A DNA stretch of 64,000 bases from Muricea muricata (lineage: Eukaryota > Cnidaria > Anthozoa > Malacalcyonacea > Plexauridae), in NCBI GenBank assembly GCA_963855995.1, contig OY979723.1, forward strand, positions 6,136,176 to 6,200,175, read 5' to 3'. The notes under the pieces are model-generated. The model was not told where the DNA came from and made no database searches. It was given only the letters and a program-made list of their open reading frames with translations. Below, piece by piece: positions 48,880-62,200 of the stretch (within the stretch, counting starts at the first letter, position 1; each line of letters begins with the position of its first letter). The position numbers were made by a program, and so were the translations under genes.

Positions 48880-51800
48880 GAGAAACCTATAACTTGCTTG
48901 TAAACTGAAAAGAAACGATCTTAGAACCATCAAAATTGCGTTTTAAGCGTTCTAGAAGCGATTTGTGCGTAAAAACATGCTCAAATCACCAAATAAAAAT
49001 TGCCGTCTTAAATCGATCACGGCGACGTTTTAGAGCTTAAAATGGTGTTTTCAGTGCTGAAGTGAACGAGTTGAGCGCAATGATGTACTACAATCACGGA
49101 CCTAAAAGAGACCTTCTAAATGGAAATCGCAGAACTTAGCAAGTCGGGAATCATGTCTTCAGTGTTCAAACCATGGAGATGAGCGAAATAACATGTTGAA
49201 ATGAGAAACCTATAACTTGCTTGTAAACTGAAAAGAAACGGTCTTAGAACCATCAAAATCGCGTTTTAAGCATTCTAGAAGCGATTTGAGCGTAAAAACA
49301 TGCCCAAATAACCAACTAAAAATTGCCGTCTTAAATCGATCACGGCGACGTTTTAGAGCTTAAAATGGTGTTTTCAGTGCTGAAGTGAACGAGATGAGCG
49401 CAATGATGTACTGCAATCACGGACCTAAAAGAGACCTTCTAAATGGAAATTGCAGAAGTTAGCAAGTCGGGAATCACGTTTCCGGCGTTCAAACCATCGA
49501 GATGAGCGAAATAACATGTTGAAATGAGAAACCTATAACTTGCTTTTAAACTGAAAAGAAACGATCTTAGAACCATCAAAGTTGCGTTTTAAGCGTTTAG
49601 AAGCGATTTGTGCGTAAAAACATGCTCAAATCACCAAATAAAAATTGCCGTCTTAAATCGATCACGGCGACGTTTTAGAGCTTAAAATGGTGTTTTCAGT
49701 GCTGAAGTGAACGAGTTGAGCGCAATGATGTACTACAATCACGGACCTAAAAGAGACCTTCTAAATGGAAATCGCAGAACTTAGGAAGTCGGGAATCATG
49801 TCTTCAGTGTTCAAACCATGGAGATGAGCGAAATAACATGTTGAAATGAGAAACCTATAACTTGCTTGTAAACTGAAAAGAAACGGTCTTAGAACCATCA
49901 AAATCGCGTTTTAAGCGTTCTAGAAGCGATTTGAGCGTAAAAACATGCCCAAATAACCAACTAAAAATTGCCGTCTTAAATCGATCACGGCGACTTTTAG
50001 AGCTTAAAATGGTGTTTTCAGTGCTGAAGTGAACGAGATGAGCGCAATGATGTATTTCAATCACGGACCTAAAAGAGACCTTCTAAATGGAAATTGCAGA
50101 AGTTAGAAAGTCGGGAATCACGTTTCCGGCGTTCAAACCATCGAGATGAGCGAAATAACATGTTGAAATGAGAAACCTATAACTTTCTTTTAAACTGAAA
50201 AGAAACGATCTTAGAACCATCAAAGTTGCGTTTTAAGCGTTAAGAAGCGATTTGAGCGTAAAAACATGCTCAAATCACCAACTAAAAATTGCCGTCTTAA
50301 ATCGATCACGGCGACGTTTTAGAGCTTAAAATGGTGTTTTCAGTGCTGAAGTGAACGAGTTGAGCGCAATGATGTACTGCAATCACGGACCTAAAAGATA
50401 CCTTCTAAATGGAAATCGCAGAACTTAGCAAGTCGGGAATCATGTTTTCGGCGCTCAAACCATTGAGATGAGCGAAATAACATGTTGAAATGAGAAACCT
50501 ATAACTTGCTTGTAAACTGAAAAGAAACGATCTTAGAACCATCAAAATTGCGTTTTAAGCGTTCTAGAAGCGATTTGTGCGTAAAAACATGCTCAAATCA
50601 CCAAATAAAAATTGCCGTCTTAAATCGATCACGGCGACGTTTTAGAGCTTAAAATGGTGTTTTCAGTGCTGAAGTGAACGAGTTGAGCGCAATGATGTAC
50701 TACAATCACGGACCTAAAAGAGACCTTCTAAATGGAAATCGCAGAACTTAGCAAGTCGGGAATCATGTCTTCAGTGTTCAAACCATGGAGATGAGCGAAA
50801 TAACATGTTGAAATGAGAAACCTATAACTTGCTTGTAAACTGAAAAGAAACGGTCTTAGAACCATCAAAATCGCGTTTTAAGCATTCTAGAAGCGATTTG
50901 AGCGTAAAAACATGCCCAAATAACCAACTAAAAATTGCCGTCTTAAATCGATCACGGCGACGTTTTAGAGCTTAAAATGGTGTTTTCAGTGCTGAAGTGA
51001 ACGAGATGAGCGCAATGATGTACTGCAATCACGGACCTAAAAGAGACCTTCTAAATGGAAATTGCAGAAGTTAGCAAGTCGGGAATCACGTTTCCGGCGT
51101 TCAAACCATCGAGATGAGCGAAATAACATGTTGAAATGAGAAACCTATAACTTGCTTTTAAACTGAAAAGAAACGATCTTAGAACCATCAAAGTTGCGTT
51201 TTAAGCGTTTAGAAGCGATTTGTGCGTAAAAACATGCTCAAATCACCAACTAAAAATTGCCGTCTTTAATCGATCACGGCGACGTTTTAGAGCTTAAAAT
51301 GGTGTTTTCAGTGCTGAAGTGAACGAGTTGAGCGCAATGATGTACTACAATCATGGACCTAAAAGAGACCTTCTAAATGGAAATTGCCGAAGTTAGCAAG
51401 TCGGGAATCATGTCTTCAGTGTTCAAACCATGGAGATGAGCGAAATAACATGTTGAAATGAGAAACCTATAACTTGCTTGTAAACTGAAAAGAAACGGTC
51501 TTAGAACCATCAAAATCGCGTTTTAAGCGTTCTAGAAGCGATTTGAGCGTAAAAACATGCCCAAATAACCAACTAAAAATTGCCGTCTTAAATCGATCAC
51601 GGCGACTTTTAGAGCTTAAAATGGTGTTTTCAGTGCTGAAGTGAACGAGATGAGCGCAATGATGTACTTCAATCACGGACCTAAAAGAGACCTTCTAAAT
51701 GGAAATTGCAGAAGTTAGAAAGTCGGGAATCACGTTTCCGGCGTTCAAACCATCGAGATGAGCGAAATAACATGTTGAAATGAGAAACCTATAACTTGCT

Positions 51801-54040
51801 TTTAAACTGAAAAGAAACGATCTTAGAACCATCAAAGTTGCGTTTTAAGCGTTTAGAAGCGATTTGAGCGTAAAAACATGCTCAAATCACCAACTAAAAA
51901 TTGCCGTCTTAAATCGATCACGGCGACGTTTTAGAGCTTAAAATGGTGTTTTCAGTGCTGAAGTGAACGAGTTGAGCGCAATGATGTACTGCAATCACGG
52001 ACCTAAAAGATACCTTCTAAATGGAAATCGCAGAACTTAGCAAGTCGGGAATCATGTTTTCGGCGCTCAAACCATTGAGATGAGCGAAATAACATGTTGA
52101 AATGAGAAACCTATAACTTGCTTGTAAACTGAAAAGAAACGATCTTAGAACCATCAAAATTGCGTTTTAAGCGTTCTAGAAGCGATTTGTGCGTAAAAAC
52201 ATGCTCAAATCACCAAATAAAAATTGCCGTCTTAAATCGATCACGGCGACGTTTTAGAGCTTAAAATGGTGTTTTCAGTGCTGAAGTGAACGAGTTGAGC
52301 GCAATGATGTACTACAATCACGGACCTAAAAGAGACCTTCTAAATGGAAATCGCAGAACTTAGCAAGTCGGGAATCATGTCTTCAGTGTTCAAACCATGG
52401 AGATGAGCGAAATAACATGTTGAAATGAGAAACCTATAACTTGCTTGTAAACTGAAAAGAAACGGTCTTATAACCATCAAAATCGCGTTTTAAGCGTTCT
52501 AGAAGCGATTTGAGCGTAAAAACATGCCCAAATAACCAACTAAAAATTGCCGTCTTAAATCGATCACGGCGACGTTTTAGAGCTTAAAATGGTGTTTTCA
52601 GTGCTGAAGTGAACGAGATGAGCGCAATGATGTACTGCAATCACGGACCTAAAAGAGACCTTCTAAATGGAAATTGCAGAAGTTAGCAAATCGGGAATCA
52701 CGTTTCCGGCGTTCAAACCATCGAGATGAGCGAAATAACATGTTGAAATGAGAAACCTATAACTTGCTTTTAAACTGAAAAGAAACGATCTTAGAACCAT
52801 CAAAGTTGCGTTTTAAGCGTTTAGAAGCGATTTGTGCGTAAAAACATGCTCAAATCACCAACTAAAAATTGCCGTCTTTAATCGATCACGGCGACGTTTT
52901 AGAGCTTAAAATGGTGTTTTCAGTGCTGAAGTGAACGAGTTGAGCGCAATGATGTACTACAATCATGGACCTAAAAGATACCTTCTAAATGGAAATCGCA
53001 GAACTTAGCAAGTCGGGAATCATGTTTTCGGCGCTCAAACCATTGAGATGGGCGAAATAACATGTTGAAATGAGAAACCTATAACTTGCTTGTAAACTGA
53101 AAAGAAACGGTCTTAGAACCATCAAAATCGCGTTTTAAGCGTTCTAGAAGCGATTTGAGCGTAAAAACATGCCCAAATAACCAACTAAAAATTGCCGTCT
53201 TAAATCGATCACGGCGACGTTTTAGAGCTTAAAATGGTGTTTTCAGTGCTGAAGTGCACGAGTTGAGCGCAATGATGTAATACAATCACGGACCTAAAAG
53301 AAACCTTCTAAATGGAAATCGCAGAACTTAGCAAGTCGGGAATCATGTTTTCGGCGCTCAACCCATTGAGATGATCGAAATAACATGTTGAAATGAGAAA
53401 CCTATAACTTGCTTGTAAACTGAAAAGAAACGGTCTTAGAACTATCAAAATCGCGTTTTAAGCGTTTTAGAAGCGATTTGTGCGTAAAAACATGCTCAAA
53501 TCACCAACTAAAAATTGCCGTCTTTAATCGATCACGGCGACGTTTTAGAGCTTAAAATGGTGTTTTAGGTGGTGAAGTGAACGAGTTGAGCGCAATGATG
53601 TACTGCAATCACGGACCTAAAAGAGACCTTCTAAATGGAAATTGCCGAAGTTAGCATGTCGGGAATCATGTCTTCAGTGTTCAAACCATGGAGATGAGCG
53701 AAATAACATGTTGAAATGAGAATCCTATAACTTGCTTTTAAACTGAAAAGAAACGATCTTAGAACCATCAAAATCGCGTTTTAAGCGTTCTAGAAGCGAT
53801 TTGAGCGTAAAAACATGGCCAAATCACTAACTAAAAATTGCCGTCTTAAATTGATCACGGCGACCTTTTAGAGCTTAAAATGGTGTTTTCAGTGCTGAAG
53901 TTAACGAGTTGAGCGCAATGATGTACTGCAATCACGGACCTAAAAGAGACCTTCTAAATGGAAATCGCTGAACTTAGCAAGTCGGGAATCATGTTTTCGG
54001 CGCTCAAACCATTGAGATGAGCGAAATAACATGTTGAAAT
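48880..54040 (+). repeat. 16-monomer higher-order repeat, copy 1 (5161 bp)
   Basis: This stretch is repeated directly from 54041 with an offset of 5161 bp. Markers are CCATTGAGATGGGCG at 53040 and 58201, GTTAAGAAGCG near 50240 and 55401, and TTTTAGGTGGTGAAG near 53565 and 58726. The junction lies somewhere in about 100 bp of sequence common to both sides. Confidence 0.88.
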
Positions 54041-57000
54041 GAGAAACCTATAACTTGCTTGTAAACTGAAAAGAAACGATCTTAGAACCATCAAAATTGC
54101 GTTTTAAGCGTTCTAGAAGCGATTTGTGCGTAAAAACATGCTCAAATCACCAAATAAAAATTGCCGTCTTAAATCGATCACGGCGACGTTTTAGAGCTTA
54201 AAATGGTGTTTTCAGTGCTGAAGTGAACGAGTTGAGCGCAATGATGTACTACAATCACGGACCTAAAAGAGACCTTCTAAATGGAAATCGCAGAACTTAG
54301 CAAGTCGGGAATCATGTCTTCAGTGTTCAAACCATGGAGATGAGCGAAATAACATGTTGAAATGAGAAACCTATAACTTGCTTGTAAACTGAAAAGAAAC
54401 GGTCTTAGAACCATCAAAATCGCGTTTTAAGCATTCTAGAAGCGATTTGAGCGTAAAAACATGCCCAAATAACCAACTAAAAATTGCCGTCTTAAATCGA
54501 TCACGGCGACGTTTTAGAGCTTAAAATGGTGTTTTCAGTGCTGAAGTGAACGAGATGAGCGCAATGATGTACTGCAATCACGGACCTAAAAGAGACCTTC
54601 TAAATGGAAATTGCAGAAGTTAGCAAGTCGGGAATCACGTTTCCGGCGTTCAAACCATCGAGATGAGCGAAATAACATGTTGAAATGAGAAACCTATAAC
54701 TTGCTTTTAAACTGAAAAGAAACGATCTTAGAACCATCAAAGTTGCGTTTTAAGCGTTTAGAAGCGATTTGTGCGTAAAAACATGCTCAAATCACCAAAT
54801 AAAAATTGCCGTCTTAAATCGATCACGGCGACGTTTTAGAGCTTAAAATGGTGTTTTCAGTGCTGAAGTGAACGAGTTGAGCGCAATGATGTACTACAAT
54901 CACGGACCTAAAAGAGACCTTCTAAATGGAAATCGCAGAACTTAGGAAGTCGGGAATCATGTCTTCAGTGTTCAAACCATGGAGATGAGCGAAATAACAT
55001 GTTGAAATGAGAAACCTATAACTTGCTTGTAAACTGAAAAGAAACGGTCTTAGAACCATCAAAATCGCGTTTTAAGCGTTCTAGAAGCGATTTGAGCGTA
55101 AAAACATGCCCAAATAACCAACTAAAAATTGCCGTCTTAAATCGATCACGGCGACTTTTAGAGCTTAAAATGGTGTTTTCAGTGCTGAAGTGAACGAGAT
55201 GAGCGCAATGATGTATTTCAATCACGGACCTAAAAGAGACCTTCTAAATGGAAATTGCAGAAGTTAGAAAGTCGGGAATCACGTTTCCGGCGTTCAAACC
55301 ATCGAGATGAGCGAAATAACATGTTGAAATGAGAAACCTATAACTTTCTTTTAAACTGAAAAGAAACGATCTTAGAACCATCAAAGTTGCGTTTTAAGCG
55401 TTAAGAAGCGATTTGAGCGTAAAAACATGCTCAAATCACCAACTAAAAATTGCCGTCTTAAATCGATCACGGCGACGTTTTAGAGCTTAAAATGGTGTTT
55501 TCAGTGCTGAAGTGAACGAGTTGAGCGCAATGATGTACTGCAATCACGGACCTAAAAGATACCTTCTAAATGGAAATCGCAGAACTTAGCAAGTCGGGAA
55601 TCATGTTTTCGGCGCTCAAACCATTGAGATGAGCGAAATAACATGTTGAAATGAGAAACCTATAACTTGCTTGTAAACTGAAAAGAAACGATCTTAGAAC
55701 CATCAAAATTGCGTTTTAAGCGTTCTAGAAGCGATTTGTGCGTAAAAACATGCTCAAATCACCAAATAAAAATTGCCGTCTTAAATCGATCACGGCGACG
55801 TTTTAGAGCTTAAAATGGTGTTTTCAGTGCTGAAGTGAACGAGTTGAGCGCAATGATGTACTACAATCACGGACCTAAAAGAGACCTTCTAAATGGAAAT
55901 CGCAGAACTTAGCAAGTCGGGAATCATGTCTTCAGTGTTCAAACCATGGAGATGAGCGAAATAACATGTTGAAATGAGAAACCTATAACTTGCTTGTAAA
56001 CTGAAAAGAAACGGTCTTAGAACCATCAAAATCGCGTTTTAAGCATTCTAGAAGCGATTTGAGCGTAAAAACATGCCCAAATAACCAACTAAAAATTGCC
56101 GTCTTAAATCGATCACGGCGACGTTTTAGAGCTTAAAATGGTGTTTTCAGTGCTGAAGTGAACGAGATGAGCGCAATGATGTACTGCAATCACGGACCTA
56201 AAAGAGACCTTCTAAATGGAAATTGCAGAAGTTAGCAAGTCGGGAATCACGTTTCCGGCGTTCAAACCATCGAGATGAGCGAAATAACATGTTGAAATGA
56301 GAAACCTATAACTTGCTTTTAAACTGAAAAGAAACGATCTTAGAACCATCAAAGTTGCGTTTTAAGCGTTTAGAAGCGATTTGTGCGTAAAAACATGCTC
56401 AAATCACCAACTAAAAATTGCCGTCTTTAATCGATCACGGCGACGTTTTAGAGCTTAAAATGGTGTTTTCAGTGCTGAAGTGAACGAGTTGAGCGCAATG
56501 ATGTACTACAATCATGGACCTAAAAGAGACCTTCTAAATGGAAATTGCCGAAGTTAGCAAGTCGGGAATCATGTCTTCAGTGTTCAAACCATGGAGATGA
56601 GCGAAATAACATGTTGAAATGAGAAACCTATAACTTGCTTGTAAACTGAAAAGAAACGGTCTTAGAACCATCAAAATCGCGTTTTAAGCGTTCTAGAAGC
56701 GATTTGAGCGTAAAAACATGCCCAAATAACCAACTAAAAATTGCCGTCTTAAATCGATCACGGCGACTTTTAGAGCTTAAAATGGTGTTTTCAGTGCTGA
56801 AGTGAACGAGATGAGCGCAATGATGTACTTCAATCACGGACCTAAAAGAGACCTTCTAAATGGAAATTGCAGAAGTTAGAAAGTCGGGAATCACGTTTCC
56901 GGCGTTCAAACCATCGAGATGAGCGAAATAACATGTTGAAATGAGAAACCTATAACTTGCTTTTAAACTGAAAAGAAACGATCTTAGAACCATCAAAGTT

Positions 57001-59201
57001 GCGTTTTAAGCGTTTAGAAGCGATTTGAGCGTAAAAACATGCTCAAATCACCAACTAAAAATTGCCGTCTTAAATCGATCACGGCGACGTTTTAGAGCTT
57101 AAAATGGTGTTTTCAGTGCTGAAGTGAACGAGTTGAGCGCAATGATGTACTGCAATCACGGACCTAAAAGATACCTTCTAAATGGAAATCGCAGAACTTA
57201 GCAAGTCGGGAATCATGTTTTCGGCGCTCAAACCATTGAGATGAGCGAAATAACATGTTGAAATGAGAAACCTATAACTTGCTTGTAAACTGAAAAGAAA
57301 CGATCTTAGAACCATCAAAATTGCGTTTTAAGCGTTCTAGAAGCGATTTGTGCGTAAAAACATGCTCAAATCACCAAATAAAAATTGCCGTCTTAAATCG
57401 ATCACGGCGACGTTTTAGAGCTTAAAATGGTGTTTTCAGTGCTGAAGTGAACGAGTTGAGCGCAATGATGTACTACAATCACGGACCTAAAAGAGACCTT
57501 CTAAATGGAAATCGCAGAACTTAGCAAGTCGGGAATCATGTCTTCAGTGTTCAAACCATGGAGATGAGCGAAATAACATGTTGAAATGAGAAACCTATAA
57601 CTTGCTTGTAAACTGAAAAGAAACGGTCTTATAACCATCAAAATCGCGTTTTAAGCGTTCTAGAAGCGATTTGAGCGTAAAAACATGCCCAAATAACCAA
57701 CTAAAAATTGCCGTCTTAAATCGATCACGGCGACGTTTTAGAGCTTAAAATGGTGTTTTCAGTGCTGAAGTGAACGAGATGAGCGCAATGATGTACTGCA
57801 ATCACGGACCTAAAAGAGACCTTCTAAATGGAAATTGCAGAAGTTAGCAAATCGGGAATCACGTTTCCGGCGTTCAAACCATCGAGATGAGCGAAATAAC
57901 ATGTTGAAATGAGAAACCTATAACTTGCTTTTAAACTGAAAAGAAACGATCTTAGAACCATCAAAGTTGCGTTTTAAGCGTTTAGAAGCGATTTGTGCGT
58001 AAAAACATGCTCAAATCACCAACTAAAAATTGCCGTCTTTAATCGATCACGGCGACGTTTTAGAGCTTAAAATGGTGTTTTCAGTGCTGAAGTGAACGAG
58101 TTGAGCGCAATGATGTACTACAATCATGGACCTAAAAGATACCTTCTAAATGGAAATCGCAGAACTTAGCAAGTCGGGAATCATGTTTTCGGCGCTCAAA
58201 CCATTGAGATGGGCGAAATAACATGTTGAAATGAGAAACCTATAACTTGCTTGTAAACTGAAAAGAAACGGTCTTAGAACCATCAAAATCGCGTTTTAAG
58301 CGTTCTAGAAGCGATTTGAGCGTAAAAACATGCCCAAATAACCAACTAAAAATTGCCGTCTTAAATCGATCACGGCGACGTTTTAGAGCTTAAAATGGTG
58401 TTTTCAGTGCTGAAGTGCACGAGTTGAGCGCAATGATGTAATACAATCACGGACCTAAAAGAAACCTTCTAAATGGAAATCGCAGAACTTAGCAAGTCGG
58501 GAATCATGTTTTCGGCGCTCAACCCATTGAGATGATCGAAATAACATGTTGAAATGAGAAACCTATAACTTGCTTGTAAACTGAAAAGAAACGGTCTTAG
58601 AACTATCAAAATCGCGTTTTAAGCGTTTTAGAAGCGATTTGTGCGTAAAAACATGCTCAAATCACCAACTAAAAATTGCCGTCTTTAATCGATCACGGCG
58701 ACGTTTTAGAGCTTAAAATGGTGTTTTAGGTGGTGAAGTGAACGAGTTGAGCGCAATGATGTACTGCAATCACGGACCTAAAAGAGACCTTCTAAATGGA
58801 AATTGCCGAAGTTAGCATGTCGGGAATCATGTCTTCAGTGTTCAAACCATGGAGATGAGCGAAATAACATGTTGAAATGAGAATCCTATAACTTGCTTTT
58901 AAACTGAAAAGAAACGATCTTAGAACCATCAAAATCGCGTTTTAAGCGTTCTAGAAGCGATTTGAGCGTAAAAACATGGCCAAATCACTAACTAAAAATT
59001 GCCGTCTTAAATTGATCACGGCGACCTTTTAGAGCTTAAAATGGTGTTTTCAGTGCTGAAGTTAACGAGTTGAGCGCAATGATGTACTGCAATCACGGAC
59101 CTAAAAGAGACCTTCTAAATGGAAATCGCTGAACTTAGCAAGTCGGGAATCATGTTTTCGGCGCTCAAACCATTGAGATGAGCGAAATAACATGTTGAAA
59201 T
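54041..59201 (+). repeat. 16-monomer higher-order repeat, copy 2 (5161 bp)
   Basis: This is the second tandem copy of 48880-54040. The left super-unit has this block only once (about 820-5980), so the duplication is specific to the right arm and is younger than the super-unit duplication. Confidence 0.88.
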
Positions 59202-62200
59202 GAGAAACCTATAACTTGCTTGTAAACTGAAAAGAAACGGTCTTAGAACCATCAAAATCGCGTTTTAAGCGTTCTAGAAACGATTTGAGCGTAAAAACAT
59301 GCTCAAATCACCAACTAAAAATTGCCGTCTTAAATCGATCACGGCGACGTTTTAGAGCTTAAAATGGTGTTTTCAGTGCTGAAGTGCACGAGTTGAGCGC
59401 AATGATGTAATACAATCACGGACCTAAAAGAGACCTTCTAAATGGAAATCGCAGAACTTAGCAAGTCGGGAATCATGTTTTCGGCGCTCAAACCATTGAG
59501 ATGAGCGAAATAACATGTTGAAATGAGAAACCTATAACTTTCTTGTAAACTGAAAAGAAACGATCTTAGAACCATCAAAATCGCGTTTTAAGCGTTCTAG
59601 AAACGATTTGAGCGTAAAAACATGCTCAAATCACCAACTAAAAATTGCCGTCTTAAATCGATCACGGCGACGTTTTAGAGCTTAAAATGGTGTTTTCAGT
59701 GCTGAAGTGCACGAGTTGAGCGCAATGATGTAATACAATCACGGACCTAAAAGAGACCTTCTAAATGGAAATCGCAGAACTTAGCAAGTCGGGAATCATG
59801 TTTTCGGCGCTCAAACCATTGAGATGAGCGAAATAACATGTTGAAATGAGAAACCTATAACTTTCTTGTAAACTGAAAAGAAACGATCTTAGAACCATCA
59901 AAATCGCGTTTTAAGCGTAAAAGCAGCGATTTGAGCGTAAAAACATGCTCAAATCACCAACTAAAAATTGCCGTCTTAAATCGATCACAGCGACGTTTTA
60001 GAGCTTAAAATGGTGTTTTCAGTGCTGAAGTGAACGAGTTGAGCGCAATCATGTACTACAATCACGGACCTAAAAGAGACCTTCTAAATGGAAATTGCCG
60101 AAGTTAGAAAGTCGGGAATCATGTCTTCAGCGTTCAAACCATCGAGATGAGCGAAATAACATGTTGAAATGAGAAACCTATAACTTTGTTTGAAACTGAA
60201 AAGAAACTATCTTAGAACCATCAAAATCGCGTTTTAAGCGTTCTAGAAACGATTTGAGCGTAAAAACATGCTCAAATCACCAACTAAAAATATCCGTCTT
60301 AAATCGATCACGGCGACGTTTTAGAGCTTAAAATGGTGTTTTCAGTGCTGAAGTGAACGAGTTGAGCGCAATCATGTACTACAATCACGGACCTAAAAGA
60401 GACCTTCTAAATGGAAATTGCCGAAGTTAGAAAGTCGGGAATCATGTCTTCAGCGTTCAAACCATCGAGATGAGCGAAATAACATGTTGAAATGAGAAAC
60501 CTATAACTTGGTTTTAAACTGAAAAGAAACGATCTTAGAACCATCAAAATCGCGTTTTAAGCGTTCTAGAAACGATTTGAGCGTAAAAACATGCTCAAAT
60601 CACCAACTAAAAATTGCCGTCTTTAATCGATCACGGCGACGTTTTAGAGCTTAAAATGGTGTTTTCAGCTGAAGTGAACGAGTTGAGCGCAATGATGTAC
60701 TGCAATCACGGACCTAAAAGAGACCTTCTAAATGGAAACTGCAGAACTTAGCAAGTCGGGAATCAAGTTTTTGGCGTTCAAACCATCGAGAAGAGCGAAA
60801 TAACATGTTGAAATGCGAAACCTATAAATTGCTTTTAAACTGAAAAGAAACGATCTTAGAACCATGAAAGTTGCGTTTTAAGCGTTCTAGAAGCGATTTG
60901 AGCGTAAAAACATGCCCAAATCACTAACTAAAAATTGCCGTCTTAAGTCGATCACGGCGACGTTTTAGAGCTTAAAATGGTGTTTTCAGTGCTGAAGTGA
61001 ACGAGTTGAAAGCAATCACGTACTACAATCACGGACCTAAAAGATACCTTCTAAATGGAAATCGCAGAACTTAGCAAGTCGGGAATCATGTTTTCGGCGC
61101 TCAAACCATTGAGATGAGCGAAATAACATGTTGAAATGAGAAACCTATAACTTGCTTGTAAACTGAAAAGAAACGGTCTTAGAACCATCACAATCGCGTT
61201 TTTAAGCGTTCTAGAAGCGATTTGAGCGTAAAAACATGCTCAAATAACCAACTAAAAATTGCCGTCTTAAATCGATCACGGCGACTTTTAGAGCTTAAAA
61301 TGGTGTTTTCAGTGCTGAAGTGAACGAGATGAGCGCAATGATGTACTGAAATCACGGACCTAAAAGAGACCTTCTAAATGGAAATTGCAGAAGTTAGCAA
61401 GTCGGGAATCACGTTTCCGGCGTTCAAAGCATCGAGATGAGCGAAATAACATGTTGAAATGAGAAACCTATAACTTGCTTTTAAACTGAAAAGAAACGAT
61501 CTTAGAACCATCAAAGTTGCGTTTTAAGCGTTTAGAAGCGATTTGAGCGTAAAAACATGCTCAAATAAACAACTAAAAATTGCCGTCTTAAATCGATCAC
61601 GGCGACGTTTTAGAGCTTAAAATGGTGTTTTCAGTGCTGAAGTGAACGAGTTGAGTGCAATCATGTACTACAATCACGGACCTAAAAGATACCTTCTAAA
61701 TGGAAATCGCAGAACTTAGCAAGTCGGGAATCATGTTTTCGGCGCTCAAACCATTGAGATGAGCGAAATAACATGTTGAAATGAGAAACCTATAACTTGC
61801 TTTTAAACTGAAAAGAAACGATCTTAGAACCATCAAAATCGCGTTTTAAGCGTTCTAGAAATGATTTGAGCGTAAAAACATCCTCAAATCACCAACTAAA
61901 AATATCCGTCTTAAATCGATCACGGCAACGTTTTAGAGCTTAAAATGGTGTTTTCAGATGAAGTGAACGAGTTGAGCGCAATGATGTACTGCAATCACGG
62001 ACCTAAAAGAGACCTTCTAAATGGAAATTGCAGAACTTAGCAAGTCGGGAATCAAGTTTTTGCGTTCAAACCATCGAGAAGAGCGAAATAACATGTTGAA
62101 ATGCGAAACCTATAAATTGCTTTTAAACTGCAAAAAACGATCTTAGAACCATGAAAGTTGCGTTTTAAGCGTTCTAGAAGCGATTTGAGCGTAAAAACAT

